Shown: positions 12,106-25,080, numbered from the stretch's first letter. The stretch: DNA of 64,000 bases from Isoetes taiwanensis (GCA_021234155.1 JAJEKV010000101.1:3391748-3455747); one strand, 5' to 3'. Notes: generated from the sequence alone by a model not told the origin. Numbers and translations: made by a program.

Positions 12106-15100
12106 TGAATCTATTCGCTGATTCATGCAGAAGATTGGAGCCCAACAATGGCCACATCGCCAAGGTAATTTGGAAATCCTTAAGTTACCTTTGTTTTGCT
12201 TCCCTTGATTCAGCAATTTTCTTGTCTTTCCTTATCCAAGAATGTCGGATCTTGAGAGTAAAGCCAACCATTTGGGCCCGGGAAAAACTCTCTCTAAAAT
12301 TTGGGGGCAAGAATCTTGTTGAGATGTGAAAGCTTCGAGAGGAAATAATAGCGATTGAGAAAACCGCGTTTCCTCTTATCACAGGTGGATTGTCCATCAT
12401 CACCATCTGTTTCCTTGGGCATAAAGAAGCAATGAAATAGAATTCACGGGGAAGGACTTACGGTTTGGATTGCAAAGGAATACATATAATGATCACATGA
12501 ATGCATCGATGCAACTCCCGTGCATAGCATCCCTCTATCATCATTTCATAAAGATTACGGCACTAATATATCCTCTCTTGCCTGTCAAAGTGAAGTCTTT
12601 GAAAAATAAAAGTCAGTAGAGACATATCCTGGATGAACTACTTGAACAAGAATTAGGTGAACAAAAATCGGTCTGAATCCTTTATATGATGCGATTTATT
12701 ACATGAATCTGTTATTTGATGTATCCCTTTGCTCTATTCTTCCGATGAACACCGCAAAATCGGGGAAAGTAGAAAAATGGAATCTTGCTTAAAAGAAAAA
12801 TATTTTCCCTTAAAACCGAGATGTCAAAGGAAGGATGCTCCTGCCTTTCGAATAATATGCTTCCAAAATTAAAATTAACTGCCTGAATCAAAATGCAAAA
12901 GCTGCTTCAAGAACACCTCGGACAACCAGGAGCGTCTCAATCACCACGGTCGTTGCAGCCCTAAGCAGATTGAAAAAGCGAGGCTCTAAAGAAAAAGGAA
13001 AACATATGGAAGAAATGGCTGGAGCAGTAGGCCCTAAAAGCGAACTTGAATTTGAAAATTTATCCGAGAACCATAACAAAATGGGCACATGATGTTTATC
13101 CATGTTATACATTATCTTCCATCTTCAAACTTGAGATATGTATGGCAAGATTTTCCAATATATCAAATGCATGGAATTATGTAGATCTTAGATTAAATAG
13201 CAACAAGAACATGCAAAATAATAATGAGTACATGAATGACAATTTATAATGGCATGCACATGTCTTAATATCTTTTGCACTCTGAAATGACTATGCTCTT
13301 ACTCCTCCATCTCTTCAGTCCCTTTTCAACTTTAACAACTTTAAATTTGTTTACTTGGGTTTCCTTCCATCTTTGAAAGACAAAATATGGCCCTGAGAAT
13401 TGACATACATGGAAGATGAACAAACATTATTCCGATGCATTGGGGGAAGTCTCAAAAATAAGTCTGAGACATTCAATGTGCTAGAAATTCTCTCAAGATA
13501 AGGTATGTAACGAGGTTGATATCAATTTTAGATATTGGCCTTCATATCTATTCTTATAAGTAGGAGAAGAAAAACTTCTATGATTATCCAAAGATGTATG
13601 GCGTATCTTGGGAAGAAGGCATTTTGGATGGTTGGCAACCTTAAATTACAAAGTTTGGGATAGATCTAGCCCTTAGTAATTATTACAATCTGATTCAAAA
13701 GATAGATAGGCTGTAATAGTAGATGTTTCGGTTTGAAACCATGATCGGCACTACAACATCATTGCTTGGCTTAATTTGTCCAATATCAAAATTTCACAGA
13801 AATAGAGTAGCGGCAGTAAATATAAGGCCATTGTCTTATATTGCTAGAACTATCTATTATATGGGCTACATGTTTATGATAGGTTGCTAAAGCGAGAAAG
13901 AACCCTTTGTAGGATCACCTCTTCTGTGCTATCAATTGTTTTGAGATGTCATATCTAATGGTGTTGGGGGTGCTTAATATTTTTTGGAACATCTGTACAC
14001 ATTTTGTTGTGATCATGGTATAGAAACAACGTAAGACTTAGCTCTCTATAGCGGGATTTTTAATGTAGACAAATTATAGGGTAGAGGATGATTTGTAGCC
14101 CTCTGATTCTGGGGTTTTGCGTAAATATAAGCCTATTATTATTTGGTGTTTCGAAATGCTGACTAACCATCCTCACGGTATTTTCGGCAACAATATTTCT
14201 CACGATGATTTGGTAGTCTCATTACCCTAATATAATCAAAGTTGACATGTAACTTGTTATACAATTCGATAAAATTAGCATTGAGGAAGCTAGTTGAGAA
14301 ATCGCGAGGCTGAAATGTTGATCCCTCCATGCTGCATTGTTAATGCTTGTGAGAAAGGCCTGAAATGGACATTTATGAATGCGATGCAATCACGGTGAAT
14401 GACTAAAGCCATTTTGATGAAGGCATTTTGGAAAAAGAAGTGCATAAAATGCCACGAGTCCAGGAATGAAATACAAAACTTTATTTTTATGGTGTATTGC
14501 CATAAAATATGTATCATTAGCTATTTAGATTTACCTTATGGGTCTCCAGATAAAATACAAATTTAATTAAAATAAGAATTAGTAAATTTTATATAAGACT
14601 TTGTAAAGGACCTTTGTATAACATGCAGATTTTAGGTAAAAACATGAATGCGTATAGTCAACTTCCGAGGTAATGGAACCCTCTTATTTTTTTGGCTTAA
14701 GATTTAAAATATCATAGATTTCCTACTAACTAGTAATACATAAAAGATTTAAATATCACAGATTTCTACCATGGCGGCCATGTGACTAGAGGAAACTTAT
14801 GCATAAATAGAATAGAAAGGTTTCTATCGCATGGGAGATCAATCTGGCTGACATATAAATACGCTTGTAGCAAATATATAGCATATCTCTGCAAAACCCC
14901 AACCAAATTGCATGAGTTAAAAATTTTCAACTTTATTATGAGAAAAATGGCAAAAGCATTCAATCAAGAGTGAACAACCCAACATTTAGAATTAAATGTC
15001 AGTTGGGCTTTTTCATGCTCAACATCCCTTGGTTTTATATTTATAACCATGATGCATCGTACCTACACCAAGTACGCAGAAGATAGTAAAGTAGTATTTA

Positions 15101-15977
15101 ACATTGCACTATGCCATTTTTAAGTTAAACATGTTATAACTATGCATCTCAACTTTTGGGTGGTTTGAAGCATGTCAATTTTGGTGGAAGGTCAGGAAGC
15201 CTCTCTGTATTTATGTAAGACATGACTCATAATCGAACATGCCACTGCAATTCACTAGATAAGGTTTTGTTTTGTAGGTAAAAAGTTCTATATATTAGCA
15301 CAACAGTTTCCAATCGTACTTTCCTCTTGATATTTGTCAAGGTTGCAACAATGTACCTTTTTATGTTGAAAAGTGAATCTCCTTATAGACTATTGTATTT
15401 AACGCAATAGAGCATTTTTGTGCGTTTGTTTGAGTTACTATATCTACAAAACATTTGTTTCAACCATCACTTGAAGCATTTCTTTGTAGACGTTACCCCT
15501 TGATTAAGATTCGCCTCATGAACTACAAAATTTTGGAAATTGGTTGGACTTTTGCAGTTGCTACCCTTGTTTGAAATATTCGACAAATTTTTACATCTCT
15601 AAGGTTAGAAAAAATTAGACACAACACTAAATCATTGTTGTAGGGAAGCGTTGGATTTATGAGTTCTAATGTTTTAAATAATGCATTACAACAATAGTTC
15701 CATATTTATAGACATTTAGCATTAGATATCTAATGTGAGAAGCCGACTTCTATGTTTGCCTTTTGTTTTTCACCCTCTTTCCTACATACAATTAGAATCA
15801 ATGGAAAATACCTCGATGAAACATCACATGTTACTTATTCTAAACCAATCTTTGAATATAAAAATCTAAATAGCTCATTTTAGAATTATTGTTCAAGTAT
15901 TTCTTGCATTCTTCATGCCATCACATGCATTGCCCATCTAAGGTGGGCAATTGACTAGTTTTTTTTCATATTGTCAG

Positions 15978-16680
15978 ACCATGATCAACGAGCTGGTAGG
16001 TGCTGAACTAGTTCTTGAATATAATGGCAAAGTAGTCTGCTCATGAGATCTAATTCCAATGTATGTAAGCTGGCTTCCAGTATTTATTGTGTTTTTTGAA
16101 ATTGCCTCGCAATCAATTAGAGTTTGATTTGTTCTGAGTTTATCAAGGATAAAAGGCCCTGTCAAAGCTTCCAGTTCTTAAATATGCAGGAAATGTGTTC
16201 ACCCTTAGACCTTCAATATATGATGTTGACTGAAGATCAACTTTAAGATAAGGTTTGCAGTTTTCTTATCTCTAAAGTCTCAAGTTGCTTTATTTTTATA
16301 GTACTTGAGTCCATTGTGAGAGTCCCTTGAGTTCAGTGGGAAAATGCTTGACCATCACGGGGTCTTTCATAGAAGAGTTTTAGGGAAAGTTGGTTTAGAT
16401 CCATCTTCTAGCATCAAGATCCTCCCTCTATGTAATGACATGATGCAAGATTCCTGATTAAGTCTAGTGTAGGTAAAGGGTGCGGAAGACCTAACCCTTG
16501 TTCGGGCATCTGTTATTGAACTGGTTGAGCTGATGCAGGTCCCAAGTCGAACAAGGCCAAGACTTTTGTGCAACTGCCTCACCAAAGGGATAGGCGGACC
16601 CAAGAAATTGATCCCAAAAAGTTCTTTAGCTAGCCTTTCCCGGCGTGGCTCCTCAGGGAGAGCCATATGCTAATGCCCCT
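15978..16680 (+). other. Exon-like patches, family not recognised
   Basis: After a T-rich stretch and a 'ttgtcag' acceptor-like site, a short frame from 15,981 reads MINELVGAELVLEYNGKVVC and stops soon after. A second frame near 16,370-16,450 reads RVLGKVGLDPSSSIKILPLC. A third, near 16,500-16,670, is open for about 50 codons. Amino-acid composition is protein-like, and C and K are not over-represented as they are in the random AT-rich frames nearby. This could be a piece of a spliced gene or an old pseudogene. I cannot name a family, and the joining of the patches is inference. Confidence 0.25.
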
Positions 16681-17154
16681 CTCATGAGGCTTCGGTTTCC
16701 CTAATTTGTCATTGTTTTAGGGAAATTTTGCTTCCAAGGGATTTCAAGGACTCTCGTCTTCTAGTGTTAATACCTCTATGCTTTGACCTAAAGGTGGCCG
16801 CTAAACTTTTAACCTTTTGTTCACACATGTTTTGTATTATTTGGAAACAACATTAATGCCCAAAAGTGGAAATGTTGTATTTGGCACAAAAGACCAATCT
16901 TCCTAGAAGAAAAAATTTTTTCTAAAACCAACGGCATATTGTTATACCTTATTGCTGATGGGCTCTAGCGAATTCAGAGCCATCGGATCTTGGGGAATAT
17001 TCGGTGGGGATATTTCGCTAGTATGATCCCATTCCTACACCTCCCAGGGGAGCCGATGTGGCCCTATTCTTAAGGGCATTTGATAACCATTGGAAAGGAT
17101 TCCAATGTGGGTTTGACTTTACAATAGCAAGGTCATATTCTAAAGCATGCCACA

Positions 17155-18600
17155 CCCTATTGCGGGGCACTAAAAAGGAGAGGATAATACCGCCAAATTA
17201 GAATACTGAGGAGGTGTGTGCCACAAACTTCCCTGCATCTTTGGATGGTAAGACTTGTCAGGAGCAAACATAGATGGAACTTTGGCCAATGTTCCTTACA
17301 AAAAATGCATTGGCAAAAGCAGATCATAGAAAGGGTATAAATTGTAGTCTTGAAATATTCAATTGAAATGCATCTTAAAGAGTAAGTACACGCTTTTTTA
17401 AAGGTTTGCAAATTCTTGTAAACAACCATCTCTAATCATAAGACAAGCAAGAGATGTGCCATTATTAGTTGTATTTTTTGAAAAGGGTTTCTCATTCAAG
17501 TTCCAAAAGTGCCTAGATGTCAAGTAAGATCGATGGCCTTAAAATTGATTTCAACAAGTCGATTCAAGTGCTTCTTGTTGGTGTTAATGATGGCAAGCGT
17601 GAGTCCGATAGATACTCTATATGAATCTGTTTGTCACTATTGTTAATATCTCCACTCATGTTTATATTATAATGTTAACTCGTGGTCGTGGATCACGCGC
17701 TAAAACTTTGGGCGACCATTTACTTGAAAAATTTTTTGATGCCTTAGATTTACTTGAAAAAAGTTGGTCGGGTACTTTTCTTTCTTAAGTTTTCCATGTT
17801 TTAAAGGTCGGCATACCGCCATTGGTGGATATGTGAGGTAGCAATGGAGCGATTGTGGAAATAAGGTGGAAGGAAGCCGTTTTTGATTTCACAAATTTGT
17901 AAAATTCGTGAGTTACTTTAGAAAGCATCTTCACAAACCAAGCTTCTTATATCCTATGAAGTCTTCTCCTCTTTTAGCGGTGGGTTTGGTGGTTGGATTT
18001 GCTATAGCTAATTTAGACAACGAAAATAACCCAAATAATCTGGACATTTCTGTGTTGATTCCTTTGCTTGAGAGGTCCAAATCTAGCGCTCCATCCTCCT
18101 AGATGTCTCTAGGTTTGATCTGTCCCCCCCACCTTGCCACATTATTTTTATCTTCTTTATGACAACTCCAGGCATTGGCACAACAGCTGTCATTATTGTT
18201 TATTATGATGTCTGCATGATTGGATTGGAATGAAGGCCCAAGAGATTTCTTTGCTTCTAACATGACGCCAAACCAAGCCTATGGCTCTTACATTTCGGAG
18301 GATGGAGCCCCTAAAAATCTGCTTTTGTCTTTGCTTTTACCTCAGTTATATATATGATAGAGAGTTAATGACAAATGGAGCTCTGTTGGAATCGTGATGT
18401 TGTAGCGTTTTGGCTATGGGATGCACATCATGTTGTGCCTCACTATTTATGCTTCATTATCTTACATTTCCATCTCTCTCTCTTTCTCTTAAATATGGTC
18501 AATGTGTGTGCTCCAATTATTTTGTACTTTGGTACTTTTACATTGTCGGACTAGCAAGGAAATTGCAATTTCTGAGTTCCACCAAGGTATTAGTTCCATC
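17155..18600 (+). repeat. B module of array unit 3
   Basis: This begins the well-preserved array. It contains the 'ctttggccaatgttccttac' segment at about 17,279, the 'cttcttgttggtgttaatga' segment near 17,570, the 'tttagacaac...aataaccc' segment near 18,010 and the 'ttattttgtactttggtac' segment near 18,518. Frames such as IDFNKSIQ and ALAKAD-like peptides recur between copies but are interrupted at different places. I could not assign the block to a protein family. It may be remnants of a spliced gene that was co-amplified with BiP, or it may be non-coding. Confidence 0.6.
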
Positions 18601-21600
18601 GCTGCTTCCTAAAAAGGCGGTTGAAGCCCATATATATGCTTTATGTCGCATGTAGTCACCTGATTAAAGTTTTTTTACATGCCCAAAGGGCCGAAGCAAC
18701 CTAACCTCGCTTACACTATGGCAATGGGGCCTCAACGCCTTAAAAAGCCCTTTGGCGGAAAAAAAGAGAGCTTCGATGGTCGGCAAGATGGAATGTGCAG
18801 GAGCATAGGTGCATCCAAGTGCAAACGGAGGCGCATCGGCCAGCCTCGTGATTTGAGGGGGGGGGGGAGGGTAACATTCAGCAGCTGGTATCCAATTTTT
18901 GTTGTGTGAGCATGGGCATCGTTGCATTGTTTTTTTGTCAAGCTTCTAGCAGCAATGGGTTGGTGTAATGTTGGAATCATGAATGCTGTTCATAGATTTG
19001 TAATTGACTTTCTCTTTTGCTTCACTAAATGTGGAGTTTGGAAAAGCATCTCTAGAATCATGAAATTGATTAAGGTTTAAGATGATTACTGTGTTATAAA
19101 TGTGGTGACGAGGTTAGATGCATGCATGCTAGAGATGGAAGACGCCTTTTTCTCCTTTTTTTTTTTTGGGGGGTTGGTGGATGGGGGGATGATGATGATG
19201 GGGGGATGGCTATATGTGAGAGCTATTTCGTCTCTATTGATTATTTTCTAGGAAGCCATTATTTAATTTCTAGTTCTTACTTGAATTATGCCACGTTTGG
19301 TGCTTATGGCTGGTGTAGGCGCAATTGAGTGTAAAACTAATCATAGTAGACATGATCATAGTAGCCAACTAATAATTCATAATGATTTTGCATCCGTGAC
19401 CTTAATCATGCAATCGTGTAGATTTGTTTCCCTTGTCCCAGTGCAACTGCTATTGTACAGGAGCTTAGAATGATAATATAAGTAACATCCTTTAGTATGT
19501 AGAGACATTCTTCGTAACAATTTTCTCAAAACTATTGCCTACACATATCCTAACCTATATCTCATGTTTACATAATATTCTTCCAGCAATCATGGTTTCG
19601 AAGACTTTCTAGGCTTCCTCCAGACTTGCACAATGAATCAATAGAGTCAATGACATGGCACACTTGGCATTGCATAGAGATGTTAGCGCAAGCTGTCTAA
19701 GTTTGTTTTTGCATTATTATTTCATGTGGTCTCCTCAAAATGAATTTACAAAAGTGTGTGTCTTGAACGGACATAATTCAAACAAAGTGGACACAAAGAT
19801 GCCAACGTCACAATACCCAAAACTTATTATCCTTAAATGTTTTCCAAATCATTTTAGCTTGTTGACCTTGATTTGTTGCAACTTGAAATTTCAATCCTTA
19901 AAGCAATCATTAGGAAATGCCTTGTGCATATTTACAAATTATGTTCCATTACCTAGTTATGGAAAAGGATTTGTGAACTGCAATAGGATTGCATCCATCG
20001 TCCAGTGGTCCTCAAGGATTTAGCATTAAATAAGGCAAAATGCCTAAGCAAGAAGTAAACAGGGCATGAAGAAGAATTTTGAGCTGTATAAGCAACGCTT
20101 GTTTGACATTCCAAATCTTATGCATCAATTTATCAAGCATGCAATCTGTATTGACATCTAAGCTATAAATTAATTTACCTCTTACCGTCAATAACATCGT
20201 CTGCTCTATCTTTGCTTGAGTTCTGCAACTACAGTTCTATCTTATGCATGCTGCCCATATCCAGAAATCAATGCTTGTGTCATGATACTACATGTTTACT
20301 TGGTAATCTTCCAAAGCTCCAAAGCTCCTAGACGCAGTATCCAAGTCTCCATATATGGGCATACATATCTATAAGTGCATTGTCAGCTCGTCTGTAGCTT
20401 TACATGCTTTTATAATGCTCAAAATGCAACTTCTGGATTATACTTGGTCATCTTGATTGAAAGTTTCATGTCCCACATAATAATTATAAGGCAAGATGAG
20501 AAGTGGCCATAGTATGAACAAAATTTATTGCCTACATGCATAGGCATTCTTCAACAAATAACAGGTCGTCAACCCATGGAAATTCATTGCCCTGCATGCA
20601 AAGCCACTCTCACCGAATAAAGGTTTTCCGATCATACCTTCACTGTATATCATGTTATTATTCACCCAATTGCTGTAAGTAATACATAAGTCTAATGTTA
20701 GTCACTGCTGCAGCACCAGCAACAATTAAACTCCATAGGATGATCTTCAAACCTCCTTATTCTAATGATGTTGAGACGTCTGTAAATTTCTTCTGTTGCT
20801 AAATAAACTGCAATGACATGTGCAGAATGAATATGGATTTGCTGCAATGGGATTAGCATCTGGATTTACACGATTAGCATTTGAATGTCATGATTGCTGC
20901 TTGAACATGGCAGAGAGATGCCTTTCTCTAGATCCTCCATTCTTACATTTGAGAATAACCAAGAATGACCTTGACTGAGAAAGGTCTCTTCAAAAAAGCT
21001 CACATCCTTGCATTCTACAAAATTTTCAAGCTCGTAGAAAAACCAATAAATTGAAGTACTGCCTTTGCACCCTTGGTACTAATGAAGCCTTAACAGACCA
21101 TAATTATCCAGTTCAAATAGTCTAAGGTAGCTTAAGGAACCCTGGGATCATCATATTCTCTTCTGAATACTATTTATCTAGCAATGAGCAGGACTTGCAA
21201 TTGAAGCAAGCCATGAATTGAAAAGTGGAGTTATTGATGGCTTTCTTCTTACAAGATCATTGATAACTAAGGTCTAGCCCAAAAAACACATGCATGGCCA
21301 CGGGAGGAAATGAGCCCGGCAATAACTAGTCACAATAATTAGCAAATCATTCAATTTCCCTAAACACAACTGCAAACCATCACCTTAAATAACATGAGAT
21401 AAGCTCCAAAATATGCAAGTCCTGGCAGCACGTCTCCTTCGATTCCTAGGGCCTGCAAAAACCACAAGGATCACGGGCCTGCATAAAAAGAAAGTGCGGA
21501 TGTGAACATTCCAAGAGTATTAAACTCTAAAGATTATTTCAAGCAAAATCACATTGCACAAATTAGTAAAGTGATCACTTTAAATAACATGCAGGCAAGC

Positions 21601-21950
21601 TCTAGAATATGCACAGCTTAGCAGCATTTCCCCTTTAGAACGTGTATCGTCAAACAGTTGAAATACTAGATTAAATATGCTAGCTTAGGGGCATCTCAAT
21701 TTGATGCAAAACCCTGGATACCTTACAAAGGATGGTTTCTTCGCCCATATAGTAATGCACAGCATATGCAACCAATTTTAATAACATGCTGTCAATCCTC
21801 CACATGCTGCTATTACATGCAACAAAACGAATTTAAGGGGCATATAGTATTTGCGCATAAAATCACCATACTCTTCCATTTCGTGCCAAGATCGGCCAGC
21901 AAAGAATTAGGTTCAATAACAACTCATCAAGAAGAAAAAAATAATGCTTG
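18601..21950 (+). repeat. D module of unit 3 (BiP upstream block)
   Basis: This long block recurs before BiP copies 2 and 3. It opens with a short frame starting MPKG (18,679), which reappears at 25,165 and 39,311 with a different C-terminus in each, so its coding status is doubtful. It carries an 11-G run (18,857-18,867) and a T-run joined to a G-rich tract (19,168-19,207). Relative to unit 4 it lacks about 285 bp at about 20,045, where 'aaatgcctaag' joins directly to 'caagaagtaaac'. The part after 20,100 is almost identical to its counterparts and keeps its CAG/CTG sites intact. No gene is recognised. Confidence 0.6.
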
Positions 21951-22081
21951 CCTTTTTTTTCCCTTTTCCCTTTTGCGTTTCTTTTCATTTCCTTTGCCCT
22001 TTTCCTTGCTTGTTTAAAAGAAGCAGAGTGGTGAGAAGCAGAAGCAGAAGAGAGTGTTGAGAGAAGCAGAGGCAGTAGAGA
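21951..22081 (+). promoter_or_regulatory. BiP copy 1 core promoter/leader: pyrimidine tract then purine-rich 5' UTR
   Basis: A C/T-rich run of about 60 bp (21,951-22,012) is followed by TTTAAAAG and then by a G/A-rich leader ending at the BiP ATG. Pyrimidine patches are a common feature of plant core promoters. The same arrangement precedes copies 2 and 3 almost unchanged. I looked for an ERSE-like CCAAT/CACG pair or a UPR element and found no convincing match. The start of transcription is not known, so the split into promoter and leader is inference. Confidence 0.4.
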
Positions 22082-24075
22082 ATGTCGAGGGAAGTAGCTC
22101 ATGTTAGCAGATTAGGTCTATGCTTGGTTTTTCTTACAATTTGGGTTGTATCTGTAGCAGCAGGGTGAAGAAGAAGCTCCCAAATTAGATACAGTAATTG
22201 GTATTGATCTGGGAACAACATATTCTTGTGTGGGTGTTTATAACAAAGATGGGCATGTAGAAATCATAGCCAATGACCAGGGAAATCGAATCACACCATC
22301 ATGGGTAGCCTTCACAGATTCTGAAAGGCTTATTGGAGAGGCAGCCAAGAACCAAGCTGCTTCTAACCCCGAAAGGACAATTTTTGACCCTAAACGTTTG
22401 ATTGGAAGGAAGTTTGACGACAAAGAAGTCCAAAATGATATGAAACTATTGCCCTACAAGATCATCAACAAAGATGGGAAACCTTATATACAAGTTAAGA
22501 TCAAGGATGGCGAAGTTAAGCTTTTCAGCCCAGAGGAGATTAGCGCTATGATTTTGATAAAAATGAAGGAAACTGCCGAGGCATTCTTAGGAAAGGTCGT
22601 AAAAAATGCTGTTATCACTGTCCCAGCTTATTTCAATGATGAAGCAGACAGCCACAAAAGATGCCGGTATCATTCTTTGGACTTAACGTGATTCAGATTG
22701 GGAATGAGCCAACCGCAGCAACATTGGCTTATGGACTTAATGAGAAGGGAAACGAGAAGAACATACTTGTGTTTGACCTTGGTGGTGGTACCTTTGATGT
22801 CAGCATCTTAACAATTGATAATGGAGTATTTGAAGTTTTAGCCACAAGTGGTGATACTCATCTTGGCGGAGAGGATTTTGACCACAGAATTATGGAGCAC
22901 TTCATTAAACTCATCAAGAAGAAGTACAACAAGGACATTAGCAAGGATAGCAGGGCTATTGGGAAACTCCGTCGCGAGGCAGAGCGTGCAAAGAGGGCAC
23001 TCAGTAACCAGCACCAAGTTAGAATTGAGGTTGAGAGTCTTTTTGATGGTGTTGATTTCTCTGAACCACTTACCGAGAGCAAGGTTTGAGGAGCTTAACA
23101 ATGACTTGTTCAAGAAGACATTGGGCCCTATTAGGAAGGCCATGAATGATGCTGGCCTTAAGAAGTCAGCATTGATGAAATCGTTCTTGTTGGAGGAAGT
23201 ACTCGTATCCCAAAGGTACAAACAATTGTTGAAGGACTACTTTGAAGGCAAGGAGCCTAGCAGGGAGTCAATCCGATGAGAGGTTTGAGCCTATGGTGCA
23301 GCAGTTCAAGGAGGCATTCTAAGTGGGGAAGGCGGGCGAAGAGACTAAAGATGCACTCATCCTTGATGCCACTCCTTTGACCCTTGGCATTGAAACTATG
23401 GTGGAGTGATGACAAAGCTCATTCCTGTGGGTACTATGATTCCAACTAAAAAATCCCAAGTGTTTAGCACCTATCGGGATAAGCAAACAACCGCGGTTGA
23501 ATCGTGTCTTTGAAGGAGAAAGAAGCTTGACAAAAGATTGCCGGGAACTTGGAAAATTTGATTTGAGCCGGTATTGCCCCAGCTCCAAGAGGTATTCCTC
23601 AGATTGAAGTTACTTTTGAAGTAGATGCAGATGGAATTCTAAAAGTGAAGGCAGAGGATAAGGCGTCCGGTAAGGCAGAGAAGATCATCATTACTGCTGA
23701 CAAAGATCGTTTATCTTCAGATGAGGTTGATAGAATGATCAAGGAGGCTGAGGAATATGCAGAGCAAGATAAGAAGGTGAAGGAAAAGATTGATGCCGTG
23801 AATAGATTGAGACATATGTGTACAACATGAAGAGTTCAATTGGTGACAAGGACAAGCTAGCGGATAAGCTAGATTCTGATGACAAAGAAAAGATTGAAGC
23901 TGAATTGAAGGAAATCTTGGAGTGGTTGGACGATAACCAAAGTGCTGAAGGGGAGGATTTCGAAGAGAAACTGAAGGAGATTGAGGATGTTTGCAATCCC
24001 ATAATAACCAAGGTTTATCAAAAGACTGGTGCTCATGCCTCAGAGGAAGAGGATGAAGATCACTCTGAGCTGTAA
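22082..24075 (+). CDS. BiP: BiP copy 1, ER-lumen Hsp70 chaperone (frame broken as read)
   Basis: BiP is the ATP-driven Hsp70 of the ER lumen; it binds unfolded secretory proteins. Visible parts are a hydrophobic signal peptide (about residues 10-28), Hsp70 signature [15 protein letters not shown], the phosphate-binding motif [14 protein letters not shown] (near 22,770), the [10 protein letters not shown] segment, the substrate-binding domain with [16 protein letters not shown] sequence, the helical lid and the C-terminus DEDHSEL. HSEL is an HDEL-type retrieval signal. Coding runs without introns for 1,994 nt, the length expected for a full BiP of about 664 residues. The frame shifts at several points, for example 'gcagggtgaag' near 22,170, 'gatgccgg...ctttgg' near 22,665, 'ccgagagcaagg' near 23,075 and 'gccgtgaat' near 23,795. 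All of these fall at sites where sister copies have CAG or CTG. I infer read errors in a gene that may be intact. Identity is certain; function of this copy is not. Confidence 0.93.
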
Positions 24076-25080
24076 ATATCTTGAGACATTCAAAATTCAT
24101 GGTCACGAGTAATGACACAAATACTTGTAGATATGGAAATAGTAATCTGAGATGTATATTAGCTTATGCTTATTATCTGGTTTTGACACCACTTGTCTTA
24201 GCTTTCAACTTTTCTAATAACTTTTAAAATTTTGCACACTTTCTATAAAAATAATCCAGCATGTTAGACATGCATTTACAAGACTTTGCTTGCATGAAAC
24301 AAAAGAAAAGAAGAAGTGGTAATGAATGAAGGTGGAAGATGGGTGTCAAAATTGTCCAAAGTAAAAAAATAAACTTGTCACTAACAAGTCTTGCAACCCA
24401 ATAATCTTGCAACCCAATGTCTTTACTTTCTTGACTGCAAGAAATATATGAATTTGGAGCTTGGAAAACATCGCTTTGGCTGGATGGTAAGACTTGTCCG
24501 GGCAAACATAGATGGAACTTTGGCCAATAATGCATTGGCAAAGAAAGAGATCATAGAAAGGGTATAAATTGTAGTCTTGAATATTAAATTGAAATGCAGG
24601 TTTGATCCTGTCCCCCTCACCTTGCTACATTATTTTTGATCTTCTTTATGACAACTCCAGGCATTGGCACAACAGCTATCATTATTGTTTATTATGATGT
24701 CTGCATGATTGGATTGGAATGAAGGCCCAAGAGATTTCTTTGCTTCTAACATGACGCCAAACCAAGCCTATGGCTCTTACATTTCGGAGGATGGAGCCCC
24801 TAAAAATCTGCTTTTGTCTTTGCTTTTACCTCAGTTATATATGATAATAGAGTTAATGACAAATGGAGCTCTGTTGGAATCTGCATGTTGTAGCGTTTTG
24901 GCTATGGGATGCACATCATGTTGTGCCTCACTATTTATGCTTCATTATCTTCTGTTCCATCTCTCTCTCTTTCTCTTAAATATGGTCAATGTGTGTGCTC
25001 CAATTATTTTGTACTTTGGTACTTTTACATTGTCGGACTAGCAAGGAAATTGCAATTTCTGAGTTCCACCAAGGTATTAG
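24076..25080 (+). repeat. BiP 3' flank and internally deleted B module (unit 4)
   Basis: The BiP 3' UTR is followed by the 'ctttggccaataatgcattg' segment. At about 24,598 the sequence jumps from 'aaattgaaatgca' straight to 'ggtttgatcctgtccccctc', which normally lies about 1.1 kb further along. This unit therefore lacks most of module B. The remainder is nearly identical to 18,120-18,590 and leads into a D module. Confidence 0.65.

Larger units (their letters stand above)
9841..17154. other. AT-rich stretch with no recognised gene
   Basis: This is the longest part of the window outside the BiP array. Open frames are short (under about 100 codons) and show no motif that I recognise on either strand. 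It contains one imperfect direct repeat and one exon-like patch, both listed separately. At about 9,846-9,872 the phrase 'ctaaaacaaataactagag' also occurs near 60,925 in the foreign block at 60,811-61,717, suggesting a shared dispersed repeat. I see no RT, integrase or transposase motif. Confidence 0.6.

Noticed and set aside
13270..14520. Possible old retrotransposon on the minus strand
   Set aside because: A few phrases felt familiar, but no RT, integrase or protease motif could be read in any frame.
16367..16666. Minus-strand frame of 99 codons
   Set aside because: No motif recognised, and the + strand of the same stretch gives an equally protein-like frame.
18679..18909. Short gene starting MPKG in module D
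   Set aside because: The C-terminus changes frame in each copy and no family is recognised. It is mentioned with the D module only.
19655..20023. Frame of 122 codons in module D, also at 26,186-26,500
   Set aside because: The DNA is conserved between units at all codon positions alike, so the frame shows repeat identity and not selection on a protein. It is rich in rare-looking residues and has no motif.
21800..22081. ER stress element (ERSE or UPRE) in the BiP promoter
   Set aside because: No CCAAT/CACG pair at the right spacing was found. 'cgtgccaagatcggcc' near 21,882 is not a convincing match.
22838..23221. Open frames on the minus strand across the BiP copies (also 29,604-30,056, 30,386-30,787, 45,635-46,066)
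   Set aside because: They are antisense shadows of the BiP coding sequence and match no known protein.
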